Source of the DNA: Piscicola geometra
Lineage: Eukaryota > Annelida > Clitellata > Hirudinida > Piscicolidae
NCBI GenBank assembly: GCA_943735955.1
Contig: OX030955.1
Coordinates: 13,419,383 to 13,483,382 of the forward strand
Reading direction: 5' to 3'
Length of the DNA: 64,000 bases
Shown: positions 1 through 15,000 of the stretch, piece by piece
How the letters are laid out: each line of letters opens with the position of its first letter
How positions within the stretch are numbered: the first letter of the stretch is position 1
The notes under the pieces: generated by a model
Seen by the model: the letters and a program-made list of their open reading frames with translations, nothing else
What the model was told of the DNA's origin: nothing
Databases searched by the model: none
Position numbers and translations under genes: made by a program

Positions 1-76
1 GACAACAGAATCAACAAGTGTGCCAACTGCTGTATCGACAACAGTGCCGACTACTGTATCAATGATGACAACAGAA
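1..76 (+). repeat. Representative unit, built from two related 24-bp blocks plus an 18-bp block
   Basis: Within the 66-bp unit, offsets 11-34 and 35-58 are diverged copies of one 24-bp block. In frame +2 they encode STSVPTAV and STTVPTTV, sharing S-T-x-V-P-T-x-V. The remaining 18 bp (offset 59 to offset 10 of the next unit) encodes SMMTTE, which begins like the octets (TCA Ser) and keeps the Thr-Thr pair. The natural reading is that an older 24-bp minisatellite was fixed as a compound of 24+24+18 bp, and this compound was then amplified. The 24-bp duplication at 48.8 kb shows the octet can still act as an exchange unit. Confidence 0.85.
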
Positions 77-3000
77 TCAACAAGTGTCCCAACTGCTGTA
101 TCGACAACAGTGCCGACTACTGTATCAATGATGACAACAGAATCAACAAGTGTCCCAACTGCTGTATCGACAACAGTGCCGACTACTGTATCAATGATGT
201 CAACAGAATCAACAAGTGTGCCAACTGCTGTATCGACAACAGTGCCGACTACTGTATCAATGATGACAACAGAATCAACAAGTGTGCCAACTGCTGTATC
301 GACAACAGTGCCGACTACTGTATCAATGATGACAACAGAATCAACAAGTGTGCCAACTGCTGTATCGACAACAGTGCCGACTACCTTATCAATGATGACA
401 ACAGAATCAACAAGTGTGCCAACTGCTGTATCGACAACAGTGCCGACTACTGTATCAATGATGACAACAGAATCAACAAGTGTCCCAACTGCTGTATCGA
501 CAACAGTGCCGACTACTGTATCAATGATGACAACAGAATCAACAAGTGTGCCAACTGCTGTATCGACAACAGTGCCGACTACTGTATCAATGATGACAAC
601 AGAATCAACAAGTGTGCCAACTGCTGTATCGACAACAGTGCCGACTACTGTATCAATGATGACAACAGAATCAACAAGTGTGCCAACTGCTGTATCGACA
701 ACAGTTCCGACTACTGTATCAATGATGACAACAGAATCAACAAGTGTGCCAACTGCTGTATCGACAACAGTGCCGACTACTGTATCAATGATGACAACAG
801 AATCAACAAGTGTGCCAACTGCTGTATCGACAACAGTGCCGACTACTGTATTAATGATGACAACAGAATCAACAAGTGTGCCAACTGCTGTATCGACAAC
901 AGTGCCGACTACCTTATCAATGATGACAACAGAATCAACAAGTGTGCCAACTGCTGTATCGACAACAGTGCCGACTACTGTATCAATGATGACAACAGAA
1001 TCAACAAGTGTCCCAACTGCTGTATCGACAACAGTGCCGACTTCTGTATCAATGATGACAACAGAATCAACAAGTGTACCAACTGCTGTATCGACAACAG
1101 TGCCGACTATTGTATCAATGATGACAACAGAATCAACAAGTGTGCCAACTGCTGTATCGACAACAGCGCCGACTACTGTATCAATGATGACAACAGAATC
1201 AACAAGTGTGCCAACTGCTGTATCGACAACAGCGCCGACTACTGTATCAATGATGACAACAGAATCAACAAGTGTGCCAACTGCTGTATCGACAACAGTG
1301 CCGACTACTGTATCAATGATGACAACAGAATCAACAAGTGTGCCAACTGCTGTATCGACAACAGTGCCGACTATTGTATCAATGATGACAACAGAATCAA
1401 CAAGTGTGCCAACTGCTGTATCGACAAAAGTGCCGACTACTGTATCAATGATGACAACAGAATCAACAAGTGTGCCAACTGCTGTATCGACAACAGTGCC
1501 GACTACTGTATCAATGATGACAACAGAATCAACAAGTGTGCCAACTGCTGTATCGACAACAGCGCCGACTACTGTATCAATGATGACAACAGAATCAACA
1601 AAGGTGCCAACTGCTGTATCGACAACAGTGCCGACTACTGTATCAATGATGACAACAGAATCAACAAGTGTGCCAACTGCTGTATCGACAACAGTGCCGA
1701 CTACTGTATCAATGATGACAACAGAATCAACAAGTGTCCCAACTGCTGTATCGACAACAGTGCCGACTACCTTATCAATGATGACAACAGAATCAACAAG
1801 TGTGCCAACTGCTGTATCGACAACAGTGCCGACTACTGTATCAATGATGACAACAGAATCAACAAGTGTCCCAACTGCTGTATCGACAACAGTGCCGACT
1901 ACTGTATCAATGATGACAACAGAATCAACAAGTGTGCCAACTGCTGTATCGACAACAGTGCCGACTACTGTATCAATGATGACAACAGAATCAACAAGTG
2001 TGCCAACTGCTGTATCGACAACAGTGCCGACTACTGTATCAATGATGACAACAAAATCAACAAGTGTGCCAACTGCTGTATCGACAACAGTGCCGACTAC
2101 TGTATCAATGATGACAACAGAATCAACAAGTGTGCCAACTGCTGTATCGAAAACAACGCCGACTACTGTATCAATGATGACAACAGAATCAACAAAGGTG
2201 CCAACTGCTGTATCGACAACAGTGCCGACTACTGTATCAATGATGACAACAGAATCAACAAGTGTGCCAACTGCTGTATCGACAACAGTGCCGACTACTG
2301 TATCAATGATGACAACAGAATCAACAAGTGTCCCAACTGCTGTATCGACAACAGTGCCGACTACTGCATCAATGATGACAACAGAATCAACAAGTGTGCC
2401 AACTGCTGTATCGACAACAGTGCCGACTACTGTATCAATGATGTCAATAGAATCAACAAGTGTGCTAACTGCTGTATCGACAACAGTGCCGACTACTGTA
2501 TCAATGATGACAACAGAATCAACAAGTGTGCCAACTGCTGTATCGACAACAGTGCCGACTACTGTATCAATGATGACAACAGAATCAACAAGTGTGCCAA
2601 CTGCTGTATCGACAACAGTGCCGACTACTGTATCAATGATGACAACAGAATCAACAAGTGTGCCAACTGCTGTATCGACAACAGTGCCGACTACTGTATC
2701 AATGATGACAACAGAATCAACAAGTGTGCCAACTGCTGTATCGACAACAGTGCCGACTACTGTATCAATGATGACAACAGAATCAACAAGTGTGCCAACT
2801 GCTGTATCGACAACAGTGCCGACTACTGTATCAATGATGACAACAGAATCAACAAGTGTGCCAACTGCTGTATCGACAACAGTGCCGACTACTGTATCAA
2901 TGATGACAACAGAATCAACAAGTGTGCCAACTGCTGTATCGACAACAGCGCCGACTACTGTTTCAATGATGACAACAGAATCAACAAGTGTGCCAACTGC

Positions 3001-6000
3001 TGTATCGACAACAGCGCCGACTACTGTATCAATGATGACAACAGAATCAACAAGTGTGCCAACTGCTGTATCGACAACAGTGCCGACTACTGTATCAATG
3101 ATGACAACAGAATCAACAAGTGTGCCAACTGCTGTATCGACAACAGTGCCGACTATTGTATCAATGATGACAACAGAATCAACAAGTGTGCCAACTGCTG
3201 TATCGACAACAGTGCCGACTACTGTATCAATGATGACAACAGAATCAACAAGTGTGCCAACTGCTGTATCGACAACAGTGCCGACTACTGTGTCAATGAT
3301 GACAACAGAATCAACAAGTGTGCCAACTGCTGTATCGACAACAGCGCCGACTACTGTATCAATGATGACAACAGAATCAACAAAGGTGCCAACTGCTGTA
3401 TCGACAACAGTGCCGACTACTGTATCAATGATGACAACAGAATCAACAAGTGTGCCAACTGCTGTATCGACAACAGTGCCGACTACTGTATCAATGATGA
3501 CAACAGAATCAACAAGTGTCCCAACTGCTGTATCGACAACAGTGCCGACTACTGTATCAATGATGACAACAGAATCAACAAGTGTGCCAACTGCTGTATC
3601 GACAACAGTGCCGACTACTGTATCAATGATGTCAACAGAATCAACAAGTGTGCCAACTGCTGTATCGACAACAGTGCCGACTACTGTATCAATGATGACA
3701 ACAGAATCAACAAGTGTGCCAACTGCTGTATCGACAACAGTGCCGACTACTGTATCAATGATGACAACAGAATCAACAAGTGTGCCAACTGCTGTATCGA
3801 CAACAGTGCCGACTACTGTATCAATGATGACAACAGAATCAACAAGTGTGCCAACTGCTGTATCGACAACAGTGCCGACTACTGTATCAATGATGACAAC
3901 AGAATCAACAAGTGTGCCAACTGCTGTATCGACAACAGCGCCGACTACTGTATCAATGATGACAACAGAATCAACAAAGGTGCCAACTGCTGTATCGACA
4001 ACAGTGCCGACTACTGTATCAATGATGACAACAGAATCAACAAGTGTGCCAACTGCTGTATCGACAACAGTGCCGACTACTGTATCAATGATGACAACAG
4101 AATCAACAAGTGTGCCAACTGCTGTATCGACAACAGTGCCGACTACTGTATCAATGATGACAACAGAATCAACAAGTGTGCCAACTGCTGTATCGACAAC
4201 AGTGCCGACTACTGTATCAATGATGACAACAGAATCAACAAGTGTGCCAACTGCTGTATCGACAACAGTGCCGACTACTGTATCAATGATGACAACAGAA
4301 TCAACAAGTGTGCCAACTGCTGTATCGACAACAGTGCCGACTACTGTATCAATGATGACAACAGAATCAACAAGTGTGCCAACTGCTGTATCGACAACAG
4401 TGCCGACTATTGTATCAATGATGACAACAGAATCAACAAGTGTGCCAACTGCTGTATCGACAACAGTGCCGACTACTGTATCAATGATGACAACAGAATC
4501 AACAAGTGTGCCAACTGCTGTATCGACAACAGTGCCGACTACTGTATCAATGATGACAACAGAATCAACAAGTGTGCCAACTGCTGTATCGACAACAGTG
4601 CCGACTACTGTATCAATGATGACAACAGAATCAACAAGTGTGCCAACTGCTGTATCGACAACAGCGCCGACTACTGTATCAATGATGACAACAGAATCAA
4701 CAAGTGTGCCAACTGCTGTATCGACAACAGCGCCGACTACTGTATCAATGATGACAACAGAATCAACAAGTGTGCCAACTGCTGTATCGACAACAGTGCC
4801 GTCTACTGTATCAATGATGACAACAGAATCAACAAGTGTGCCAACTGCTGTATCGACAACAGTGCCGACTATTGTATCAATGATGACAACAGAATCAACA
4901 AGTGTGCCAACTGCTGTATCGACAACAGTGCCGACTACTGTATCAATGATGACAACAGAATCAACAAGTGTGCCAACTGCTGTATCGACAACAGTGCCGA
5001 CTACTGTATCAATGATGACAACAGAATCAACAAGTGTGCCAACTGCTGTATCGACAACAGCACCGACTACTGTATCAATGATGACAACAGAATCAACAAG
5101 TGTGCCAACTGCTGTATCGACAACAGTGCCGACTACTGTATCAATGATGACAACAGAATCAACAAGTGTCCCAACTGCTGTATCGACAACAGTGCCGACT
5201 ACTGTATCAATGATGACAACAGAATCAACAAGTGTGCCAACTGCTGTATCGACAACAGTGCCGACTACTGTATCAATGATGTCAACAGAATCAACAAGTG
5301 TGCCAACTGCTGTATCGACAACAGTGCCGACTACTGTATCAATGATGACAACAGAATCAACAAGTGTGCCAACTGCTGTATCGACAACAGTGCCGACTAC
5401 TGTATCAATGATGACAACAGAATCAACAAGTGTGCCAACTGCTGTATCGACAACAGTGCCGACTACTGTATTAATGATGACAACAGAATCAACAAGTGTG
5501 CCAACTGCTGTATCGACAACAGTGCCGACTACTGTATCAATGATGACAACAGAATCAACAAGTGTGCCAACTGCTGTATCGACAACAGTGCCGACTACTG
5601 TATCAATGATGACAACAGAATCAACAAGTGTGCCAACTGCTGTATCGACAACAGTGCCGACTACTGTATCAATGATGACAACAGAATCAACAAGTGTGCC
5701 AACTGCTGTATCGACAACAGTGCCGACTACTGTATCAATGATGACAACAGAATCAACAAGTGTGCCAACTGCTGTATCGACAACAGTGCCGACTACTGTA
5801 TCAATGATGACAACAGAATCAACAAGTGTGCCAACTGCTGTATCGACAACAGTGCCGACTACTGTATCAATGATGACAACAGAATCAACAAGTGTGCCAA
5901 CTGCTGTATCGACAACAGCGCCGACTACTGTATCAATGATGACAACAGAATCAACAAGTGTGCCAACTGCTGTATCGACAACAGCGCCGACTACTGTATC

Positions 6001-9000
6001 AATGATGACAACAGAATCAACAAGTGTGCCAACTGCTGTATCGACAACAGTGCCGACTACTGTATCAATGATGACAACAGAATCAACAAGTGTGCCAACT
6101 GCTGTATCGACAACAGTGCCGACTATTGTATCAATGATGACAACAGAATCAACAAGTGTGCCAACTGCTGTATCGACAACAGTGCCGACTACTGTATCAA
6201 TGATGACAACAGAATCAACAAGTGTGCCAACTGCTGTATCGACAACAGTGCCGACTACTGTATCAATGATGACAACAAAATCAACAAGTGTGCCAACTGC
6301 TGTATCGACAACAGCGCCGACTACTGTATCAATGATGACAACAGAATCAACAAAGGTGCCAACTGCTGTATCGACAACAGTGCCGACTACTGTATCAATG
6401 ATGACAACAGAATCAACAAGTGTGCCAACTGCTGTATCGACAACAGTGCCGACTACTGTATCAATGATGACAACAGAATCAACAAGTGTGCCAACTGCTG
6501 TATCGACAACAGCGCCGACTACTGTATCAATGATGACAACAGAATCAACAAGTGTGCCAACTGCTGTATCGACAACAGTGCCGACTACTGTATCAATGAT
6601 GACAACAGAATCAACAAGTGTGCCAACTGCTGTATCGACAACAGTGCCGACTACTGTATTAATGATGACAACAGAATCAACAAGTGTGCCAACTGCTGTA
6701 TCGACAACAGTGCCGACTACTGTATCAATGATGACAACAGAATCAACAAGTGTGCCAACTGCTGTATCGACAACAGTGCCGACTACTGTATCAATGATGA
6801 CAACAGAATCAACAAGTGTGCCAACTGCTGTATCGACAACAGTGCCGACTACTGTATCAATGATGACAACAGAATCAACAAGTGTGCCAACTGCTGTATC
6901 GACAACAGTGCCGACTACTGTATCAATGATGACAACAGAATCAACAAGTGTGCCAACTGCTGTATCGACAACAGTGCCGACTACTGTATCAATGATGACA
7001 ACAGAATCAACAAGTGTGCCAACTGCTGTATCGACAACAGCGCCGACTACTGTATCAATGATGACAACAGAATCAACAAGTGTGCCAACTGCTGTATCGA
7101 CAACAGCGCCGACTACTGTATCAATGATGACAACAGAATCAACAAGTGTGCCAACTGCTGTATCGACAACAGTGCCGACTACTGTATCAATGATGACAAC
7201 AGAATCAACAAGTGTGCCAACTGCTGTATCGACAACAGTGCCGACTATTGTATCAATGATGACAACAGAATCAACAAGTGTGCCAACTGCTGTATCGACA
7301 ACAGTGCCGACTACTGTATCAATGATGACAACAGAATCAACAAGTGTGCCAACTGCTGTATCGACAACAGTGCCGACTACTGTATCAATGATGACAACAA
7401 AATCAACAAGTGTGCCAACTGCTGTATCGACAACAGCGCCGACTACTGTATCAATGATGACAACAGAATCAACAAAGGTGCCAACTGCTGTATCGACAAC
7501 AGTGCCGACTACTGTATCAATGATGACAACAGACTCAACAAGTGTGCCAACTGCTGTATCGACAACAGTGCCGACTACTGTATCAATGATGACAACAGAA
7601 TCAACAAGTGTGCCAACTGCTGTATCGACAACAGCGCCGACTACTGTATCAATGATGACAACAGAATCAACAAGTGTGCCAACTGCTGTATCGACAACAG
7701 CGCCGACTACTGTATCAATGATGACAACAGAATCAACAAGTGTGCCAACTGCTGTATCGACAACAGTGCCGACTATTGTATCAATGATGACAACAGAATC
7801 AACAAGTGTGCCAACTGCTGTATCGACAACAGTGCCGACTATTGTATCAATGATGACAACAGAATCAACAAGTGTGCCAACTGCTGTATCGACAACAGTG
7901 CCGACTACTGTATCAATGATGACAACAGAATCAACAAGTGTGCCAACTGCTGTATCGACAACAGTGCCGACTACTGTATCAATGATGACAACAGAATCAA
8001 CAAGTGTGCCAACTGCTGTATCGACAACAGCGCCGACTACTGTATCAATGATGACAACAGAATCAACAAAGGTGCCAACTGCTGTATCGACAACAGTGCC
8101 GACTACTGTATCAATGATGACAACAGAATCAACAAGTGTGCCAACTGCTGTATCGACAACAGTGCCGACTACTGTATCAATGATGACAACAGAATCAACA
8201 AGTGTCCCAACTGCTGTATCGACAACAGTGCCGACTACTGTATCAATGATGACAACAGAATCAACAAGTGTGCCAACTGCTGTATCGACAACAGTGCCGA
8301 CTACTGTATCAATGATGACAACAGAATCAACAAGTGTGCCAACTGCTGTATCGACAACAGCGCCGACTACTGTATCAATGATGACAACAGAATCAACAAG
8401 TGTGCCAACTGCTGTATCGACAACAGTGCCGACTACTGTATTAATGATGACAACAGAATCAACAAGTGTGCCAACTGCTGTATCGACAACAGTGCCGACT
8501 ACCTTATCAATGATGACAACAGAATTAACAAGTGTGCCAACTGCTGTATCGACAACAGTGCCGACTACTGTATCAATGATGACAACAGAATCAACAAGTG
8601 TCCCAACTGCTGTATCGACAACAGTGCCGACTACTGTATCAATGATGACAACAGAATCAACAAGTGTGCCAACTGCTGTATCGACAACAGTGCCGACTAT
8701 TGTATCAATGATGACAACAGAATCAACAAGTGTGCCAACTGCTGTATCGACAACAGTGCCGACTACTGTATCAATGATGACAACAGAATCAACAAGTGTG
8801 CCAACTGCTGTATCGACAACAGTGCCGACTACTGTATCAATGATGACAACAGAATCAACAAGTGTCCCAACTGCTGTATCGACAACAGTGCCGACTACTG
8901 TATCAATGATGACAACAGAATCAACAAGTGTGCCAACTGCTGTATCGACAACAGTGCCGACTATTGTATCAATGATGACAACAGAATCAACAAGTGTGCC

Positions 9001-12000
9001 AACTGCTGTATCGACAACAGTGCCGACTACTGTATCAATGATGACAACAGAATCAACAAGTGTGCCAACTGCTGTATCGACAACAGTGCCGACTACTGTA
9101 TCAATGATGACAACAGAATCAACAAGTGTGCCAACTGCTGTATCGACAACAGTGCCGACTACTGTATCAATGATGACAACAGAATCAACAAGTGTGCCAA
9201 CTGCTGTATCAACAACAGTGCCGACTACTGTATCAATGATGACAACAGAATCAACAAGTGTGCCAACTGCTGTATCGACAACAGCGCCGACTACTGTATC
9301 AATGATGACAACAGAATCAACAAAGGTGCCAACTGCTGTATCGACAACAGTGCCGACTACTGTATCAATGATGACAACAGAATCAACAAGTGTGCCAACT
9401 GCTGTATCGACAACAGTGCCGACTACTGTATCAATGATGACAACAGAATCAACAAGTGTGCCAACTGCTGTATCGACAACAGTGCCGACTACTGTATCAA
9501 TGATGACAACAGAATCAACAAGTGTGCCAACTGCTGTATCGACAACAGTGCCGACTACTGTATCAATGATGTCAACAGATTCAACAAGTGTGCCAACTGC
9601 TGTATCGACAACAGTGCCGACTACTGTATCAATGATGACAACAGAATCAACAAGTGTGCCAACTGCTGTATCGACAACAGTGCCGACTACTGTATCAATG
9701 ATGACAACAGAATCAATAAGTGTGCCAACTGCTGTATCGACAACAGTGCCGACTACTGTATCAATGATGACAACAGAATCAACAAGTGTGCCAACTGCTG
9801 TATCGACAACAGTGCCGACTACTGTATCAATGATGACAACAGAATCAACAAGTGTGCCTACTGCTGTATCGACAACAGTGCCGACTATTGTATCAATGAT
9901 GACAACAGAATCAACAAGTGTGCCAACTGCTGTATCGACAACAGTGCCGACTACTGTATCAATGATGACAACAGAATCAACAAGTGTGCCAACTGCTGTA
10001 TCGACAACAGTGCCGACTACTGTATCAATAATGACAACAGAATCAACAAGTGTGCCAACTGCTGTATCGACAACAGTGCCGACTACTGTATCAATGATGA
10101 CAACAGAATCAACAAGTGTGCCAACTGCTGTATCGACAACAGTGCCGACTACTGTATCAATGATGACAACAGAATCAACAAGTGTGCCAACTGCTGTATC
10201 GACAACAGCGCCGACTACTGTATCAATGATGACAACAGAATCAACAAAGGTGCCAACTGCTGTATCGACAACAGTGCCGACTACTGTATCAATGATGACA
10301 ACAGAATCAACAAGTGTGCCAACTGCTGTATCGACAACAGTGCCGACTACTGTATCAATGATGACAACAGAATCAACAAGTGTCCCAACTGCTGTATCGA
10401 CAACAGTGCCGACTACTGTATCAATGATGACAACAGAATCAACAAGTGTGCCAACTGCTGTATCGACAACAGTGCCGACTACTGTATCAATGATGTCAAC
10501 AGAATCAACAAGTGTGCCAACTGCTGTATCAACAACAGTGCCGACTACTGTATCAATGATGACAACAGAATCAACAAGTGTGCCAACTGCTGTATCGACA
10601 ACAGTGCCGACTACTGTATCAATGATGACAACAGAATCAACAAGTTTGCCAACTGCTGTATCGACAACAGTGCCGACTACTGTATCAATGATGACAACAG
10701 AATCAACAAGTGTGCCAACTGCTATATCGACAACAGTGCCGACTACTATATCAATGATGACAACAGAATCAACAAGTGTGCCAACTGCTGTATCGACAAC
10801 AGTGCCGACTACTGTATCAATGATGACAACAGAATCAACAAGTGTGCCAACTGCTGTATCGACAACAGTGCCGACTACTGTATCAATGATGACAACAGAA
10901 TCAACAAGTGTGCCAACTGCTGTATCGACAACAGTGCCGACTATTGTATCAATGATGACAACAGAATCAACAAGTGTGCCAACTGCTGTATCGACAACAG
11001 TGCCGACTACTGTATCAATGATGACAACAGAATCAACAAGTGTGCCAACTGCTGTATCGACAACAGTGCCGACTACTGTATCAATGATGACAACAGAATC
11101 AACAAGTGTGCCAACTGCTGTATCGACAACAGCGCCGACTACTGTATCAATGATGACAACAGAATCAACAAAGGTGCCAACTGCTGTATCGACAACAGTG
11201 CCGACTACTGTATCAATGATGACAACAGAATCAACAAGTGTGCCAACTGCTGTATCGACAACAGTGCCGACTACTGTATCAATGATGACAACAGAATCAA
11301 CAAGTGTCCCAACTGCTGTATCGACAACAGTGCCGACTACTGTATCAATGATGACAACAGAATCAACAAGTGTGCCAACTGCTGTATCGACAACAGTGCC
11401 GACTACTGTATCAATGATGACAAAAGAATCAACAAGTGTGCCAACTGCTGTATCGACAACAGCGCCGACTACTGTATCAATGATGACAACAGAATCAACA
11501 AAGGTGCCAACTGCTGTATCGACAACAGTGCCGACTACTGTATCAATGATGACAACAGAATCAACAAGTGTGCCAACTGCTGTATCGACAACAGTGCCGA
11601 CTACTGTATCAATGATGACAACAGAATCAACAAGTGTCCCAACTGCTGTATCGACAACAGTGCCGACTACTGTATCAATGATGACAACAGAATCAACAAG
11701 TGTGCCAACTGCTGTATCGACAACAGTGCCGACTACTGTATCAATGATGTCAACAGAATCAACAAGTGTGCCAACTGCTGTATCGACAACAGTGCCGACT
11801 ACTGTATCAATGATGACAACAGAATCAACAAGTGTGCCAACTGCTGTATCGACAACAGTGCCGACTACTGTATCAATGATGACAACAGAATCAACAAGTG
11901 TGCCAACTGCTGTATCGACAACAGTGCCGACTACTGTATTAATGATGACAACAGAATCAACAAGTGTGCCAACTGCTGTATCGACAACAGTGCCGACTAC

Positions 12001-15000
12001 CTTATCAATGATGACAACAGAATCAACAAGTGTGCCAACTGCTGTATCGACAACAGTGCCGACTACTGTATCAATGATGACAACAGAATCAACAAGTGTC
12101 CCAACTGCTGTATCGACAACAGTGCCGACTATTGTATCAATGATGACAACAGAATCAACAAGTGTGCCAACTGCTCTATCGACAACAGTGCCGACTATTG
12201 TATCAATGATGACAACAGAATCAACAAGTGTGCCAACTGCTGTATCGACAACAGTGCCGACTACTGTATCAATGATGACAACAGAATCAACAAGTGTGCC
12301 AACTGCTGTATCGACAACAGTGCCGACTACTGTATCAATGATGACAACAGAATCAACAAGTGTGCCAACTGCTGTATCGACAACAGTGCCGACTACTGTA
12401 TCAATGATGACAACAGAATTAACAAGTGTTCCAACTGCTGTATCGACAACAGTGCCGACTACTGTATCAATGATGACAACAGAATCAACAAGTGTGCCAA
12501 CTGCTGTATCGACAACAGTGCCGACTACTGTATCAATGATGACAACAGAATCAACAAGTGTGCCAACTGCTGTATCGACAACAGTGCCGACTACTGTATC
12601 AATGATGACAACAGAATCAACAAGTGTGCCAACTGCTGTATCGACAACAGTGCCGACTACTGTATCAATGATGACAACAGAATCAACAAGTGTGCCAACT
12701 GCTGTATCGACAACAGTGCCGACTACTGTATTAATGATGACAACAGAATCAACAAGTGTGCCAACTGCTGTATCGACAACAGTGCCGACTACCTTATCAA
12801 TGATGACAACAGAATCAACAAGTGTGCCAACTGCTGTATCGACAACAGTGCCGACTACTGTATCAATGATGACAACAGAATCAACAAGTGTCCCAACTGC
12901 TGTATCGACAACAGTGCCGACTACTGTATCAATGATGACAACAGAATCAACAAGTGTTCCAACTGCTGTATCGACAACAGTGCTGACTATTGTATCAATG
13001 ATGACAACAGAATCAACAAGTGTGCCAACTGCTGTATCGACAACAGTGCCGACTACTGTATCAATGATGACAACAGAATCAACAAGTGTGCCAACTGCTG
13101 TATCGACAACAGTGCCGACTACTGTATCAATGATGACAACAGAATCAACAAGTGTGCCAACTGCTGTATCGACAACAGTGCCGACTACTGTATCAATGAT
13201 GACAACAGAATCAACAAGTGTGCCAACTGCTGTATCAACAACAGTGCCGACTACTGTATCAATGATGACAACAGAATCAACAAGTGTGCCAACTGCTGTA
13301 TCGACAACAGCGCCGACTACTGTATCAATGATGACAACAGAATCAACAAAGGTGCCAACTGCTGTATCGACAACAGTGCCGACTACTGTATCAATGATGA
13401 CAACAGAATCAACAAGTGTGCCAACTGCTGTATCGACAACAGTGCCGACTACTGTATCAATGATGACAACAGAATCAACAAGTGTGCCAACTGCTGTATC
13501 GACAACAGTGCCGACTACTGTATCAATGATGACAACAGAATCAACAAGTGTGCCAACTGCTGTATCGACAACAGTGCCGACTACTGTATCAATGATGTCA
13601 ACAGATTCAACAAGTGTGCCAACTGCTGTATCGACAACAGTGCCGACTACTGTATCAATGATGACAACAGAATCAACAAGTGTGCCAACTGCTGTATCGA
13701 CAACAGTGCCGACTACTGTATCAATGATGACAACAGAATCAACAAGTGTGCCAACTGCTGTATCGACAACAGTGCCGACTACTGTATCAATGATGACAAC
13801 AGAATCAACAAGTGTGCCAACTGCTGTATCAACAACAGTGCCGACTACTGTATCAATGATGACAACAGAATCAACAAGTGTGCCAACTGCTGTATCGACA
13901 ACAGCGCCGACTACTGTATCAATGATGACAACAGAATCAACAAAGGTGCCAACTGCTGTATCGACAACAGTGCCGACTACTGTATCAATGATGACAACAG
14001 AATCAACAAGTGTGCCAACTGCTGTATCGACAACAGTGCCGACTACTGTATCAATGATGACAACAGAATCAACAAGTGTGCCAACTGCTGTATCGACAAC
14101 AGTGCCGACTACTGTATCAATGATGACAACAGAATCAACAAGTGTGCCAACTGCTGTATCGACAACAGTGCCGACTACTGTATCAATGATGTCAACAGAT
14201 TCAACAAGTGTGCCAACTGCTGTATCGACAACAGTGCCGACTACTGTATCAATGATGACAACAGAATCAACAAGTGTGCCAACTGCTGTATCGACAACAG
14301 TGCCGACTACTGTATCAATGATGACAACAGAATCAACAAGTGTGCCAACTGCTGTATCGACAACAGTGCCGACTACTGTATCAATGATGACAACAGAATC
14401 AACAAGTGTGCCAACTGCTGTATCGACAACAGTGCCGACTACTGTATCAATGATGACAACAGAATCAACAAGTGTGCCTACTGCTGTATCGACAACAGTG
14501 CCGACTATTGTATCAATGATGACAACAGAATCAACAAGTGTGCCAACTGCTGTATCGACAACAGTGCCGACTACTGTATCAATGATGACAACAGAATCAA
14601 CAAGTGTGCCAACTGCTGTATCGACAACAGTGCCGACTACTGTATCAATAATGACAACAGAATCAACAAGTGTGCCAACTGCTGTATCGACAACAGTGCC
14701 GACTACTGTATCAATGATGACAACAGAATCAACAAGTGTGCCAACTGCTGTATCGACAACAGTGCCGACTACTGTATCAATGATGACAACAGAATCAACA
14801 AGTGTGCCAACTGCTGTATCGACAACAGCGCCGACTACTGTATCAATGATGACAACAGAATCAACAAAGGTGCCAACTGCTGTATCGACAACAGTGCCGA
14901 CTACTGTATCAATGATGACAACAGAATCAACAAGTGTCCCAACTGCTGTATCGACAACAGTGCCGACTACTGTATCAATGATGACAACAGAATCAACAAG

